DNA of 64,000 nucleotides from Lindgomyces ingoldianus (lineage: Eukaryota; Ascomycota; Dothideomycetes; Pleosporales; Lindgomycetaceae). Each line of letters begins with the position of its first letter. The stretch's first letter is position 1. The translations under genes and the position numbers were made by a program. The stretch lies in contig NW_022985196.1 in the NCBI RefSeq assembly GCF_010093535.1, forward strand, positions 434,001 through 498,000, read 5' to 3'. The notes beneath the pieces were generated by a model. The model was given only the letters and a program-made list of their open reading frames with translations. It searched no databases and was not told the origin of the DNA. Positions 1 through 10,471 of the stretch are shown here, in pieces.

Positions 1-1
1 C

Positions 2-1093
2 CAACGACTGGGGCGATCGAGAATCCAACGAAAGACAGAGGCCCAGAAGAAACGAACAATCCATATCCCGCCGCCTGCGCCCGCACTCCGTCGATCTGAG
101 TCTGGTCAACGATCAAATCGGAACTCACGATCCTATATTCCTTTACAGAGTCCTCTCCCTATTCCTGTTATCTCGTCACCTGTTAGTAGAACAGACACAA
201 CAAGTGCAGACAGCACAGTGTATACGATACGCTATCATCCTATTAGCAATTCCCCGCCAACAGTAAGACACCCTGTCTCGGTGGAGGACCGGTTAGGACG
301 TACTCCTTCAAACAGTGCGCAAAATACACAGGGTCACTCAGCAAATGAGGACCCAGAGAAAGCTTCAGAGGAAGCGGAACGAACGCAAGGCAGAAGCAGA
401 TGGCATTGGCAGGCTGTAGCCAATCCGTTCAGACGAAGAGGTCGATCGCCGCCGCCCGAAGTCCAGCGAGGAAGAGTTATCGAGCCGCTAGGTATAGAGG
501 ACGTTTCAGCCAACATTCCGCCGCGGAACTATACCGGCCTAGCACTGAAAGATCGATTAGGGACATTAGCTGCGCAGCAAGGAGAGAGGTTCCGCAAGAA
601 GAGCAGTGGCGGACAGCAAACAGAGCTCAACCTTCCTGTCACAATAATTCCTGCTCAGCCACGAGGAAGGACATGGTCACCTGAGATTCTGCTGCAGCAA
701 CAGCCACAAGTGTCTAGCACAGCAGGTGTTCAAGTCTCGAGAGATCCACCCCGATCAGTGCCCATGGGCACGGAGATCCACGATACTCCATCAACTCCTC
801 AGCTATATGGGTCTCCGAATCCGGCCGATGCTACACAGGAACCGTCAGGCTCGCCGTCACATCATAACTCACGTGTTCGGTTTACCCCAGAGACGTTCCT
901 GATACCGGGTACAAGGCAATCAGTGGACACAGAAGCGAGGATGTCTCCACATCCACACTCTGTTATATCGCTAGGAACAGAGAAACGGGAACCCCAAGCA
1001 TCCGACTCCTCTCTAAAGGCATCTAATGAACAGTCCGCAAATGCCACCAACATAGCGAACGGCCGTGTATCACCCACCAACCATAACAGGTAA
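2..1093 (+). CDS. 3' part of a gene for a disordered protein (5' end outside window)
   Basis: The frame is open from the first bases of the window to the TAA at 1091-1093, so only the C-terminal ~363 codons are present. There is no ATG in this frame early on; a GTG at 218 is only an internal valine. The protein is rich in Ser, Pro, Thr, Arg and Gln with no recognisable domain, membrane segment or signal peptide, and looks intrinsically disordered. No intron is evident. I do not recognise a family. Such tails are common on fungal regulatory or membrane-associated proteins, but the informative part lies upstream of the window. Confidence 0.6.
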   Translation, partial: QRLGRSRIQRKTEAQKKRTIHIPPPAPALRRSESGQRSNRNSRSYIPLQSPLPIPVISSPVSRTDTTSADSTVYTIRYHPISNSPPTVRHPVSVEDRLGRTPSNSAQNTQGHSANEDPEKASEEAERTQGRSRWHWQAVANPFRRRGRSPPPEVQRGRVIEPLGIEDVSANIPPRNYTGLALKDRLGTLAAQQGERFRKKSSGGQQTELNLPVTIIPAQPRGRTWSPEILLQQQPQVSSTAGVQVSRDPPRSVPMGTEIHDTPSTPQLYGSPNPADATQEPSGSPSHHNSRVRFTPETFLIPGTRQSVDTEARMSPHPHSVISLGTEKREPQASDSSLKASNEQSANATNIANGRVSPTNHNR

Positions 1094-1775
1094 TGGTATC
1101 TACCACTCTCGGTAATCTTCCTTCTGTACCTACGAAACATGTTTCTGAGCATCAATTTTGATTCAAGAATCTGGAAAAGGCGCATGGTCGGCGACATGGG
1201 AAACACAGGCGGGTCTTTGGAAGCGAACTGCATAACATTGGGCATGAGATTTTGGCGAACTGGTGACGTGTTTTTCTTTGGATCTGGGAGGTTTCTTTTG
1301 GCGATTACTGTGGTATTCCTAGGATGGAAACGATACCCGCCCGAGTTCTGAGATTTGGCTGATTCAATCATTGGGTTGGGATGGGAAAATCATGGGATTG
1401 TGGGCGTGCGGATTGCAAGCGAGCATGTTTAGATTTAGGAATATTGAGACAATGCGTAGCAAGCAAGCCAGTAGGCAATTCAAAATGTATTCGAATTCAG
1501 TGTGGTTGCATTTGCCAAGGTGACAAGAGATGCACCAGCGCACGCTGAACGGCTATCGAACGCTCGGACCACATGTACCAAGACGTGTGCAAGCTTCCCT
1601 GTTCCATGCGCGGGCGGTATCCTTCGCCGTATATCATAGCTCGAGTTACGACCATGACCTCGTCACCTTGACCTCAGTCTGTTGGGACCTCGAACGTTAC
1701 AGGCATCCATCTACAAGCCGTGAAATACTCGAACCTCCTTTGTGAAGTTCATATTCTCCACTCCCCGCAGTAGCA
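1094..1775. other. intergenic: 3' flank of the first gene and MVP1 promoter
   Basis: No gene supported. A minus-strand ORF (862-1371, 169 codons) mostly overlaps the upstream coding region and has no recognisable domain. A pyrimidine-rich stretch lies just before the MVP1 start. Confidence 0.4.
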
Positions 1776-4216
1776 ATGTCTCTGTTTGGCGATGACGACC
1801 TACCCTCGCGGCCAAAACAATCGGCCCTCTTCGACGACGACCCAAAGCCCGCGTCTAGGTCGGGCAATAGTCTTTTCGCTGACGACTTCCATGGCGATGA
1901 TTCCCCGTGGGGCTTCCCGACGCCCAAGAAGGCGGCCCGCGGTTCACTAGTTAGGTCGTTGCTTCCTGCTTCGGACGTACCTGATGCTTACATCGACGCT
2001 TTCGATGCCATACTCGACTCTGGCAATCGCGCGGGTAATGGAATAAGCACAGAGGGAGTCAAGAAGTTGCTGCAAGATAGTGGGATATCGGGGGAGTCCC
2101 AGTCGAAGATATTGGGCATTGTTTCGCAGCCCGGACAGGAAAGCGCGGGACTGGGAAGGAACGAGTTTAATGTGCTTTTTGCTTTGGTGGGGCTAGCGCA
2201 GGAAGGCGACGATATTACACTTGACAGCGTTGATGAGAGGAAGAGGAGTGAGTGATCTGTACAACTGCACCTTACGTGAAGATGGGACTGACATGGTCTT
2301 TCGCTAGATCTACCCGTGCCGTTGATATCACTCCCCAGGCCAACGATACAGGGCTCCAAGGTGAATGAGGCACCTGCTCCAGCTAATAGCCTACCGCCAC
2401 CGACTCCCCCGCCTCAGCAGCAACCCCAGTCCCAGCCGGCAGTTACACCGAACAAGTCGCGTGCCATGCGGAAACAGTCTTTCCCGGATCCCGAGGTGGA
2501 TCCTTGGAATAGCCCGGACTTGCATCGGGGTCATAATCATACAACCTATACTTCTGTTCCGCCGCAGACGAATGGCATCAGTGTCCCGGCGACTAGGAGG
2601 ACGACAAGCCAATTTACCACCACCTCTGAGTCTACTACCACTACCTCGAACAACCCGCCAAACCGCCAAGACCAGCAGTCAAACTCCCTTCCGAGCGAAG
2701 GAGGCTGGGGTGGATATAATGGCGGATCTGGGGAAGGCTTCTCTGGCTCAGGAATTGGTGGAGAAGGCTTTGGTCCTCCTACGGGCGGAGAAGGCGGTCC
2801 CAGCAATCCCATTGGCATTAGCAGATCCCTCGGTGGAGGTCGCATCGCCTCAACTGGGGTGGAAGAGGTCATTGTAATAACCGCCATTGCCGAAAAAGAA
2901 GGAATGTTCATGTTCCAGCACCGGAATTACGAAGTCTCATCCGCTCGCCGCAGCAGCAAAGTCATCCGTCGATACTCCGATTTCGTGTGGTTATTAGATT
3001 GTCTGCACAAGCGATATCCATTTCGGCAGCTGCCTTTGCTGCCGCCGAAGAGGGTTGCCAGTAAGTGTTCCTTGCGTACGTCTTTTAGTAGTAATTGAGG
3101 TTTCTTAGTCAATGGTAATTATTTAGCTGCGGATGCGAGTTTCGTGGAGAAGAGGAGACGAGGTCTGACCAGGTTCGCGAATGCCCTTGTTAGGCACCCC
3201 GTGTTGAGTCAGGAGCAATTGGTGGTTATGTTCTTGACTGTGCCCACTGTGAGTCTCTGTATACTCCTTATTCATGCTCAAACCAGTGGCTGATTACAGG
3301 TACAGGAATTGGCCGTCTGGCGGAAACAAGCCACTATCTCCGTCCAAGAAGAATTCTCCGGCAAACCACTCCCACCGGATCTTGAGGATTCTCTGCCAAA
3401 AACCCTGCCAGACCTCTTTGACACAGTCCGCTCTGGTGTCCGTCGCTCGGCAGAAGTCTACATCAACCTTTGTAACATGGTGGAGCGTCTAACTAAACGC
3501 AACGAAGGCATGGCCGCAGAATATCTCCGTGTCTCAACCGCCCTACAATCCCTCACCGAAGTCTCCAAAGACACGTACGCCTGTGACACCAACGACGTTC
3601 CGCTTTTAAATGAAGGCCTCGCTTCTACAGCAAAGCATCTAGATCAGTCTCGGAATTTGCTCGAAGATGAAGCGAGGGGGACGGAGGAAGGTGTTCTAGA
3701 GGATCTAAAGAGGCAGAGGGATTCTCTGGTTAGTATGAGGGACTTGTTCGATCGACGGGATAAGTATGCGAAAGATAATATTCCGTATTTGGAGAAGAGG
3801 ATTGCAACGAATGAGGCGAAATTGCAGGCTATTAGGAGTAAGCCCGCCGAACAAATGAGGCCGAATGAGGCGGAAAAGGTGGAGGAGGCGATATTTAGGG
3901 TGAGTAAGCTCATATTGCAGGACCCCTTACCGCCCTGATTCCCAACCCTAATCCCAAGAACGAGAGAAGAGAATTTTAGGGATGAGCGCTGATGGTTCCT
4001 TTCTAGGATAAGGAGTCTATCGTCCAGCAACACGCGAGAGGAGTGTTCATCAAAGAGTGTATTCGAGATGAATTGCTATTCTTCCAGCAGAGTCAGTACC
4101 ATGTTAGTCGACTGCATCAAGATTGGAGCCAAGAAAGGGTCAAGTATGCAGAATTACAGGCGGATAATTGGAGGGCGTTGAGCGAGGAGGTTGAGGGAAT
4201 GCCATTGGGCGATTGA
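1776..4216 (+). CDS. mvp1: sorting nexin Mvp1 (PX-BAR, SNX8 family)
   Basis: Five exons: 1776-2247, 2308-3060, 3109-3248, 3300-3899, 4007-4216, joining to 724 aa. All introns are GT-AG (donors GTGAGT or GTAAGT). The N-terminus has the acidic MSLFGDDD-type start of fungal Mvp1, followed by an EH-like helical region (about residues 60-150) and a Ser/Gly/Pro-rich linker. The PX domain starts near residue 340; it shows the phosphoinositide-binding RRYSDFVWL segment and the PPK loop, and continues across two introns. The C-terminal third is the BAR coiled coil, ending in MPLGD. Family knowledge: Mvp1 binds PI3P on endosomes, tubulates membrane and works in endosome-to-Golgi/vacuole sorting. Length is typical. 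Nothing appears broken. Confidence 0.93.
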
Positions 4217-4732
4217 AAGGCTATTGGAGGGGATGCTGAAGTGATCCGGTTGTGAAGTTGTACGCGAAACGAAGACGACAAGACGTATCATCTCCCGGTT
4301 CTGTGGGTTGTAATTTGTATATTGTCTCTGGGTAGGTCTCGTACATATTCGAGCGCGCAGTTTTTGTCCTTCCACAATTACGCAAGTAGTATCTGTTACA
4401 GTAATGGCACTTCGGTGTTTGAATTCTGGCATGCAGGGACAATGCGCCTCCACGTGTTTACTCCAGCCTTGCATCATCAGTGCCTTCTAAATCAGCCTGA
4501 CGATACTTTTTCTTTTGCGGGTGAGTGACAAGCTTATACGCGCGCCTGCCAACGTCACATCTGCCCTGCAGCGGACACCGCAACTTCCCTCCTTTCATGT
4601 ACGGCTGGCTAGGGACAGAAACACAAACGCGTAGAGGACCGGACCCACCCAGGGTGAACCCTCTCAGCAGCCTCGAGCACTCGTCCGCACAACTACCGAC
4701 TAACCGATTGACAGCCTGCCTCGCGGGGCTGC

Positions 4733-4937
4733 ATGCCAAACTTGTTCCGGACAGCCCTCGATATGACGAAGCGCAAGGCGACTGAGGCCTCAAAGGAAAG
4801 TGCTGTACCTGCGGGAAACAAGAAGAAGAAGGTAGAGACGAAAGAGGATGTCGCAATGGGGCTGCCAAAAGCCAATCCAAAGGACACGAAGGGTAAGGGG
4901 AAAGAGGCTCAGGTGGAGAAGAAGGAAAATGGCAAAA
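4733..4937 (+). CDS. possible Lys-rich small exon upstream of DCN1
   Basis: ATG at 4733 (a second in-frame ATG at 4763) opens a Lys/Glu/Ala-rich stretch containing the basic run NKKKKVE, which resembles a nuclear localisation signal. A GTGAGT donor at 4938 closes the exon in phase 1. It could be the first exon of a small nuclear protein. It could also be a 5' exon of DCN1: joining it to the AG at 5379-5380 would run in frame into the DCN1 ATG. That acceptor has no good pyrimidine tract immediately before it, so the connection is weak. Read without splicing, the ORF ends at 5038. Confidence 0.3.
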
Positions 4938-5145
4938 GTGAGTTAGTTTCTAAGTCTTTCGCGCCGGTTTGGAGATGCATCTACATTTGCATGGCCGGGA
5001 CATGCATGGTGTTGGAGATTGCAGGTGGTTGCAAGTGAATGCCTCAGGCATCAACGCGGGGCAGGGCAGCTTATCGATAGCGCCGTCCCCCAGCACGCAG
5101 AGACGAAGGCTTGACTCGACTTGGCTGCCTACTCACTGCAACTAC

Positions 5146-5170
5146 ACGCACGCACGCACGCACGCACGCA
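5146..5170. repeat. (ACGC)n microsatellite
   Basis: About six tandem copies of the tetranucleotide ACGC in the presumed DCN1 promoter/5' UTR region. Alternating purine-pyrimidine tracts like this are length-unstable. Confidence 0.85.
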
Positions 5171-5385
5171 CCCCCGAGCCCGTGGATGTGTCACCGGAGT
5201 GACGGGAATTCACCACTGGAATCGAACTGCATCTCTTATTTTCTGCTTTCACTCCCCTGTTCTTTCATTCCCCTTCTCTGTCCCTCCTCCACCTGTCACT
5301 CTCCTTTCCCCCTCCTCACCTCACGCACTCTTCCCCCTACCCTCACACCTCATCCGCACGAGATCGAGACTGACGACAAGTCGCG

Positions 5386-8300
5386 ATGCCGCCAGGCTAC
5401 ACCAGCCAGCAGAAGGCTGCCATCAGCCAGTTCATGACGTTCACGAGTACCGATCGGAATACTGCGATTCGGGTGAGCTGGTTCCCGGATTTGGAGGGAT
5501 TTAGGAGGGCGTGGAGAGACAAAGGCTAATGCGAGGACAGAACTTGAAGAGCCATGGGTGGAATCAAGAACAGGCTGTTAATGGGTAAGTGGATTTCCTG
5601 CGTTTGGTTTTTTGCACTGCATGCCTGAATGCCCATTCTGCCCTGCCTGCCATTTGCCTATACTTCGGGCTGCTGGATGTTGCGCCTGGATTGGCCCTGG
5701 AGACTTTGGTGGTCTGGATCGGTGCGCAAAATCGAAACGAGTGATCGAAGCGGAGACGGCCGTGCAGAATACTTTCGCAAAGAAACACAACGAAAGAGTG
5801 TGGAGTACCACTGTAGACGGCTGTTGCGCATTGCGAGTACATGGCTTGGGATTTCGATCGGGATACTACATGTCTGGCGGAGAGAGATGCATGGCAACGC
5901 GTCACCGCTTCCTGGCAACCATTTCCGGCTCAAGGAATGCTGTTACTTCTCTCGGAGCCTAGCGAAAGATCTCCTACCCATGGGAGTAGCTTCATCAGGA
6001 ACCAAACCCCGGATACAGGACGTCGCTGCCATTTCCGAGACCATCAACACTCTGCCGCGCGCCTTCTTCGGGCCCCGGTCATCCTGCATCACTTCAACAA
6101 ACAAATAGGCCTCCTCCCTCTTTCATTCTCTCCATCCTCTACATCGACGCCCAAGTACTCCGTCTACGCCCTTGGCGGTAGCTTTGACAGGCATGTTCGG
6201 GTCCCGCGAGGATAGGGCTAGACAGCTTGCAGCACGTCACAGGAGAAACAACCGTGTTAGTTCCCTGAGTTCAGTAAGCTCACAGCAGAGCCTGCATGGC
6301 ACCGATGGTTTTGAGTCGCAGCATCCAACGCAATATACTTTCGCACCGAACAACAGGACGCCAAGTGGCCATACAGACAGCCAATCAATAGGTGCTGCTC
6401 ACTTGTCAGCACCGGGAGCCAACCATCCAGATTCAAAGCATCCGGAGACATTGAACGGCCTTTCGGCAGGAAACCATCAATCGGGACACAAGTCTTATGG
6501 GCAGTTGAATGGTAATCACCACTCGGCCCCAAACGGCTACCAATCGCCTCAAACAGAGCACTTTCAAATGGAACAAATGCGAATGCAGATGGAGCATTTG
6601 AGCAATGTCCTGTACGGAGAACCTACTCCACCGAACTTGGAAGATCCACCGTCGAGCCATTATACGGCGACAAACCATCGTACGTCGTTTAAACGAATGA
6701 GGAAGAAGACCCCAGGATGGTCAACTAAGGAGCTTAAGCCATCTTCAGTGGATCATTCTACGTCGCATGAGGAACCAACGGAACTTGCTTTAGCCGAAAC
6801 TACTTCCAGTGCTCCAGTGCTGGTAGAAGCTCCTTCTAGTAGAACTACGTTCAAGGCATTGATGCTCCCAAAATTCCCGGTCAAAGACGAAACTACTAGG
6901 CCGAAACTGGAGAGCCTTCGTACAGAATCGATTCGACCAAGACCCAATCCACCATTGAATCCTGCTCGTAAATTATCTTCCGGAAGGGTTCGCGCGACAT
7001 TATCGTCTATTGATCCCTCGTCAGATCCGAGGGAGACAATCAGAGCATTACCAACCCCACAAACTACTTTGTTCAATGTGATGGATCAGCCAATAATGCA
7101 GCTTGATTCCGCAGCCCATCGGTCTCCCTACCTCCCTGTGAAGACTTCCAGCGAACCAAATCTACATCAGGCGCAGATGCGTGGTGGTTCCGAACGACGA
7201 GACCTTTCACAGCCTCCGACCAATCGCCAAGGTTACCTTTCGTTTCCGATGGAGAATAAGACATACCCACCAGCTCAGGATAGTAATGGAGCCTCTGCTC
7301 CGGATCCAGTACTCAATGGGAACCCTGCTTTGGCTTCCCCCATGCTCCAACAGATGGAGCAGTCTTTGCTCCAACAAGTGCGCGAAACGACGGATGCCAT
7401 GCAACTGAGCGATACATTTCAACAACTTCATCGTATCTACGCCCGGCAACAATTTGAGAATGAGGTTCTTCGTGCGGCGGATCCTCACCGTCCCGTTCTT
7501 CATCCCGCGGTGAATTATCAGTTTCTTCCGGCTGCCCCATATTCTCAGCCTCAGATTCCCGAGGGTTATGACCTCTCTCAGAGTTATGACCAACCTCCAA
7601 GCCACAGTACGGTTCCAGGATATACTCTTCACGAAGATTATCCTCAACCTCAAGGTTATGCTCTTCCTACTAGACATATGCCCCCTCCAAGTTATAGTCT
7701 CCCTTCCAGGCCTGCGCCCCAACGCCCTTTTCCATTTGTGACGTATTCGCAACTTCCCGCCCAACTTCCATTTTCTGCGTATTCTCAACCTCAGCCAGCG
7801 ACATATTCCCAGCTTCCATCTCTGGTGAGTGGTCTGCCCAACTTGGCTTCAAACTGTACTCCACAGTATCGTTCTCAGCCTCAATCTGCAACATATTCCC
7901 AGCTTCCATCTGTGGCGAGCGGTCTACCTCAATTGGCTTCTAAGCAACCTCTTCCGTATCATCCTTCGACAGATTCCTGGGGGCAACAACAGACAATAAA
8001 TCAACGCCAGCCCGCAAATCTTGCGAGAAACCTTTCGTCTCAGAATGTAGTGAATGATCGGAGGGCATCCTCAGCAAATCAGACTCCCAAGGAGAGTGAC
8101 GCCGCCACGGATTCTCTACTCCATAAGCCCACTGAAAGTCGGCCAGGATCGACGGATAATCCCATGCAGCTTTCCTTTCCTGCCACAGTTTCACCGCTTC
8201 CGCCGGTTGTTGAAAATCAACCCGAATCTGCGGAAAATCCCCCATGGCATCCCGGTCAGAGTGTTCCTAGACATTCGTCTCAAAATGTGGCGAATCTTAG

Positions 8301-9146
8301 GGGCGAATCTGCGGCGTACTACATCCTCTGCATTTTGTTTTCTTATTCATGCCGTCATTAAACTAATGCACGGTGCATGCTAACTCGTGCTGCTTAGATA
8401 CTTCTCTGGTGGTGGCGGACCCACAGTTTCTTCGGGCGCCAAGTCCAACCTTAACAGGCAATTCGATAAGTATCGGGAAGACGCTGCGAACAACCCGGAT
8501 GGTATTGCTATTGAGGGGACGATGAAGTATCACAATGATCTTGATATATCGCTCGAGGACATCATATCACTCGCGTTACACGAGATCGTTCAGGCCCCGG
8601 CGATTGGCGAACTCGCTCGCGAAGGGTTCGTTGATGGCTGGACAGCGCTCAAGTATGTATCCTGTGCCTCCACGTAGCTTGATAATCTTTCTTACCTCTG
8701 TTTACAGCTGCGATACCCTCGACAAGCAAAAGGGATACATGAAGAACCTCCAGAACACTCTCCCATCCTCCAAAGAGGCATTCACTAAGGTTTACAAGTA
8801 CACATTTCAGCTCGCCAAAACCGGTAACCAGAAAGCCATTCCCCTCGAAGCTGCAACCGTCTACTGGGGCCTTCTCTTTAAGTCTTCGTACTCTGCTGTC
8901 AAGTGGAGCACCGCTACTTCTCCATGGGTAGATTGGTGGGAGGAATTTCTTACCTCATCGTGGAAGAAGAGTGTGAATAGGGACATGTGGAACGAGACTC
9001 TCAAATTCGCCCAGATGACGTTGCAGGATGAGGACATGAGTTTCTGGAATGAAGAATCTTCATGGCCATCGGTTATCGATGAGTTCGTTGAGTGGGTCAA
9101 GAAGAACCACAGGAAAGAGGATGGTGCAGAGGCGATGGAGGAGTGA
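5386..9146 (+). CDS. dcn1: Dcn1, Nedd8 (cullin neddylation) E3 co-factor
   Basis: Exons 5386-5472, 5541-5584, 8398-8652 and 8708-9146 join to 274 aa, the normal Dcn1 length. Exons 1-2 encode the UBA-like N-terminus (MPPGYTSQQKAAISQF, then the helix ending QAVNG). Exons 3-4 encode the PONY/cullin-binding domain, with the LDISLEDIISLA, WDWWEEF-like and WPSVIDEFVEW segments typical of the family. Known role: Dcn1 binds cullin and the E2 Ubc12 and promotes neddylation. Splice sites are canonical (GTGAGC, GTAAGT and GTATGT donors; the 3' site at 8396-8397 has a TGCTAAC branch sequence about 18 nt upstream). The oddity is the 2,813-bp interval 5585-8397 where fungi normally have a short intron; it contains a 722-codon same-strand ORF, described separately. 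Confidence 0.9.
6193..8361 (+). CDS. long disordered-protein ORF nested in the DCN1 intron
   Basis: The frame is open from 6109 to the TAA at 8359-8361; the first ATG is at 6193 (722 aa). An ORF this long is very unlikely by chance. The product is Ser/Pro/Gln/Tyr-rich, low-complexity, without a signal peptide or known domain. Its middle-to-late part is dense in YSQP, YSQLP and SYDQPP-like motifs, including a 30-aa tandem repeat. It lies wholly between DCN1 exons 2 and 3 on the same strand. Three readings are possible: an independent nested gene; an in-frame cassette exon of DCN1 (acceptor AG at 6154-6155 after a strong pyrimidine tract, donor GT at 8316, 2160 nt = 720 codons); or an alternative terminal exon that puts the Dcn1 UBA-like part on this tail. 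The sequence alone cannot decide. Confidence 0.6.
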   Translation: MFGSREDRARQLAARHRRNNRVSSLSSVSSQQSLHGTDGFESQHPTQYTFAPNNRTPSGHTDSQSIGAAHLSAPGANHPDSKHPETLNGLSAGNHQSGHKSYGQLNGNHHSAPNGYQSPQTEHFQMEQMRMQMEHLSNVLYGEPTPPNLEDPPSSHYTATNHRTSFKRMRKKTPGWSTKELKPSSVDHSTSHEEPTELALAETTSSAPVLVEAPSSRTTFKALMLPKFPVKDETTRPKLESLRTESIRPRPNPPLNPARKLSSGRVRATLSSIDPSSDPRETIRALPTPQTTLFNVMDQPIMQLDSAAHRSPYLPVKTSSEPNLHQAQMRGGSERRDLSQPPTNRQGYLSFPMENKTYPPAQDSNGASAPDPVLNGNPALASPMLQQMEQSLLQQVRETTDAMQLSDTFQQLHRIYARQQFENEVLRAADPHRPVLHPAVNYQFLPAAPYSQPQIPEGYDLSQSYDQPPSHSTVPGYTLHEDYPQPQGYALPTRHMPPPSYSLPSRPAPQRPFPFVTYSQLPAQLPFSAYSQPQPATYSQLPSLVSGLPNLASNCTPQYRSQPQSATYSQLPSVASGLPQLASKQPLPYHPSTDSWGQQQTINQRQPANLARNLSSQNVVNDRRASSANQTPKESDAATDSLLHKPTESRPGSTDNPMQLSFPATVSPLPPVVENQPESAENPPWHPGQSVPRHSSQNVANLRGESAAYYILCILFSYSCRH
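7800..7960 (+). repeat. 90-bp coding tandem repeat
   Basis: The segment beginning ACATATTCCCAGCTTCCATC at 7801 recurs at 7891, giving a 90-bp (30-codon) period, with the second copy only partly complete. It encodes repeated TYSQLPS...SGLP..LAS motifs in the nested ORF. A weaker third YSQLP unit lies just upstream at about 7740. Confidence 0.75.
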
Positions 9147-9751
9147 GCATGGTTTCAATCTCTGGATACGAGAAGTGGCACCATGCGGTTACTGTGTCTC
9201 AACTACCTCATCGTCAGCTGCGGAGCGGGTTACCTTAATCATGGTGGAAACCTTCGAGTGGCTGGGCTTAGCGGAGTGCGATATGGAGTTACGAAGAGTG
9301 CATCGACATACCCAGCGCACGTCATTAGATGGCATACTTTGATTTGGTCTTGGAGAAAGCATTTTCTAGTAGATAGCATTTCCTTGCATAGGAATACTAC
9401 ACTGAGCTTCCATCTAATTTATGCCTGACATATTATCGTGTCAAATGCGATGTCTTTGTATTCTTCCTCACGACAAGACAAGGATCTAAATAGCTCCTCG
9501 AAAAAGATTGACAAGATCATGCTGTAGCATCAAGTTGGTGCCTTGAAGAAGGCCCGGTGATTGATTGGCTGAGCTGATGCACCCTTGTCGTTTCGCTTAT
9601 TTAGCGTGCTTGGCCGCGCCCACCACGGCGCCTTCACAAATTCGATTTTGAGGAACTTCAACGATAGATCGAGACGACTACAACAATCCGACAAAGTGCG
9701 TATTCCCCTATACCTTTTCGGAATCAGGGACACTAACTGATTATTCTCTAG
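9147..9751. other. intergenic: DCN1 3' flank and eL32 promoter
   Basis: No ORF with support. The ribosomal-protein 5' UTR probably contains an intron ending in the CTAG immediately before the ATG at 9752: a GTGCGTATTCCCC donor near 9695 and a CACTAACTGATT branch sequence near 9730 are visible. Confidence 0.45.
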
Positions 9752-10471
9752 ATGGTTGCCGCGAAGAAGCACGTCCCGATCGTGAAGAAGCGTACGCTCG
9801 CACCCAAAATACTCCCCTCTAAATTTCGTAACTGACATCCTCGGATACAGACCCCAAGCGCTTCAACCGCCACCAGTCCGACCGCTTCAAATGTGAGAGA
9901 TATAGAATACTAGAGTGAAGGGGGTTCCAGGTCCTGACATTGGATAGGCGTCGACCCGTCATGGAGAAAGCCAAAAGGTATTGACAACCGCGTCAGGCGG
10001 CGGTTCAAGGGACAGGCTGCTATGCCCAAGGTACGACGCAACAATTCCAATTTGCGAATTTGAAGTCGATAGTGCACTATTTAGGAGTGGTGGAGAGATA
10101 GACCAGGGGAACAATAACTGACGGGAAATTGATGTACAGATTGGATATGGCTCGAACAAGAAAACCCGCCACTTGATGCCCAGCGGCCACAAGGCTTTCC
10201 TCGTCAACAATAGTAAGGACTCCACGAGAACTGTTCTTTCGGGTAATGCTGACGGATAAAAGTTCGCGATGTTGATCTTCTCTTGATGCACAACAACTCC
10301 TTCGCTGCAGAGTACGCTTCATCTATCTCCTCGCCACGCTTTCTGAATGCTAATGCAAGCAGAATCTCTCACTCCGTCTCGGCACGAAAGCGCATCACCA
10401 TCATCACTCGAGCGAAGCAGTTGGGCGTGAAGGTAACGAACGGCAAGGCCAAGGTCAAGACAGAGTCATAG
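9752..10471 (+). CDS. rpl32: 60S ribosomal protein eL32
   Basis: Six exons: 9752-9791, 9851-9892, 9948-10030, 10140-10212, 10263-10311, 10363-10471, giving 131 aa, the length usual for fungal eL32. Landmarks in order: [46 protein letters not shown], the [13 protein letters not shown] block, [15 protein letters not shown], and the C-terminal [18 protein letters not shown] plus KVTNGKAKV. All are conserved in the family. The protein is a structural component of the large subunit, and the assembled frame is unbroken. The fourth acceptor (AAAAG at 10261-10262) is slightly unusual, but the preceding GCTGAC branch sequence supports it. A high intron count is normal for ribosomal-protein genes in Pezizomycotina. 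Confidence 0.95.

Larger units (their letters stand above)
4217..5385. other. MVP1-DCN1 intergenic region with a Lys-rich ORF
   Basis: Contains the 3' flank of MVP1, a Lys-rich ORF (separate entry), a tetranucleotide repeat (separate entry) and a strongly pyrimidine-rich tract at about 5220-5345 that fits a fungal core promoter or 5' UTR in front of DCN1. Confidence 0.4.

Noticed and set aside
862..1371. 169-codon minus-strand ORF
   Set aside because: Largely antisense to the first gene, with no domain and no promoter context.
5612..6215. Several 90-160-codon ORFs just inside the DCN1 interval
   Set aside because: They overlap one another in different frames, have no shared features and look like chance frames before the long ORF.
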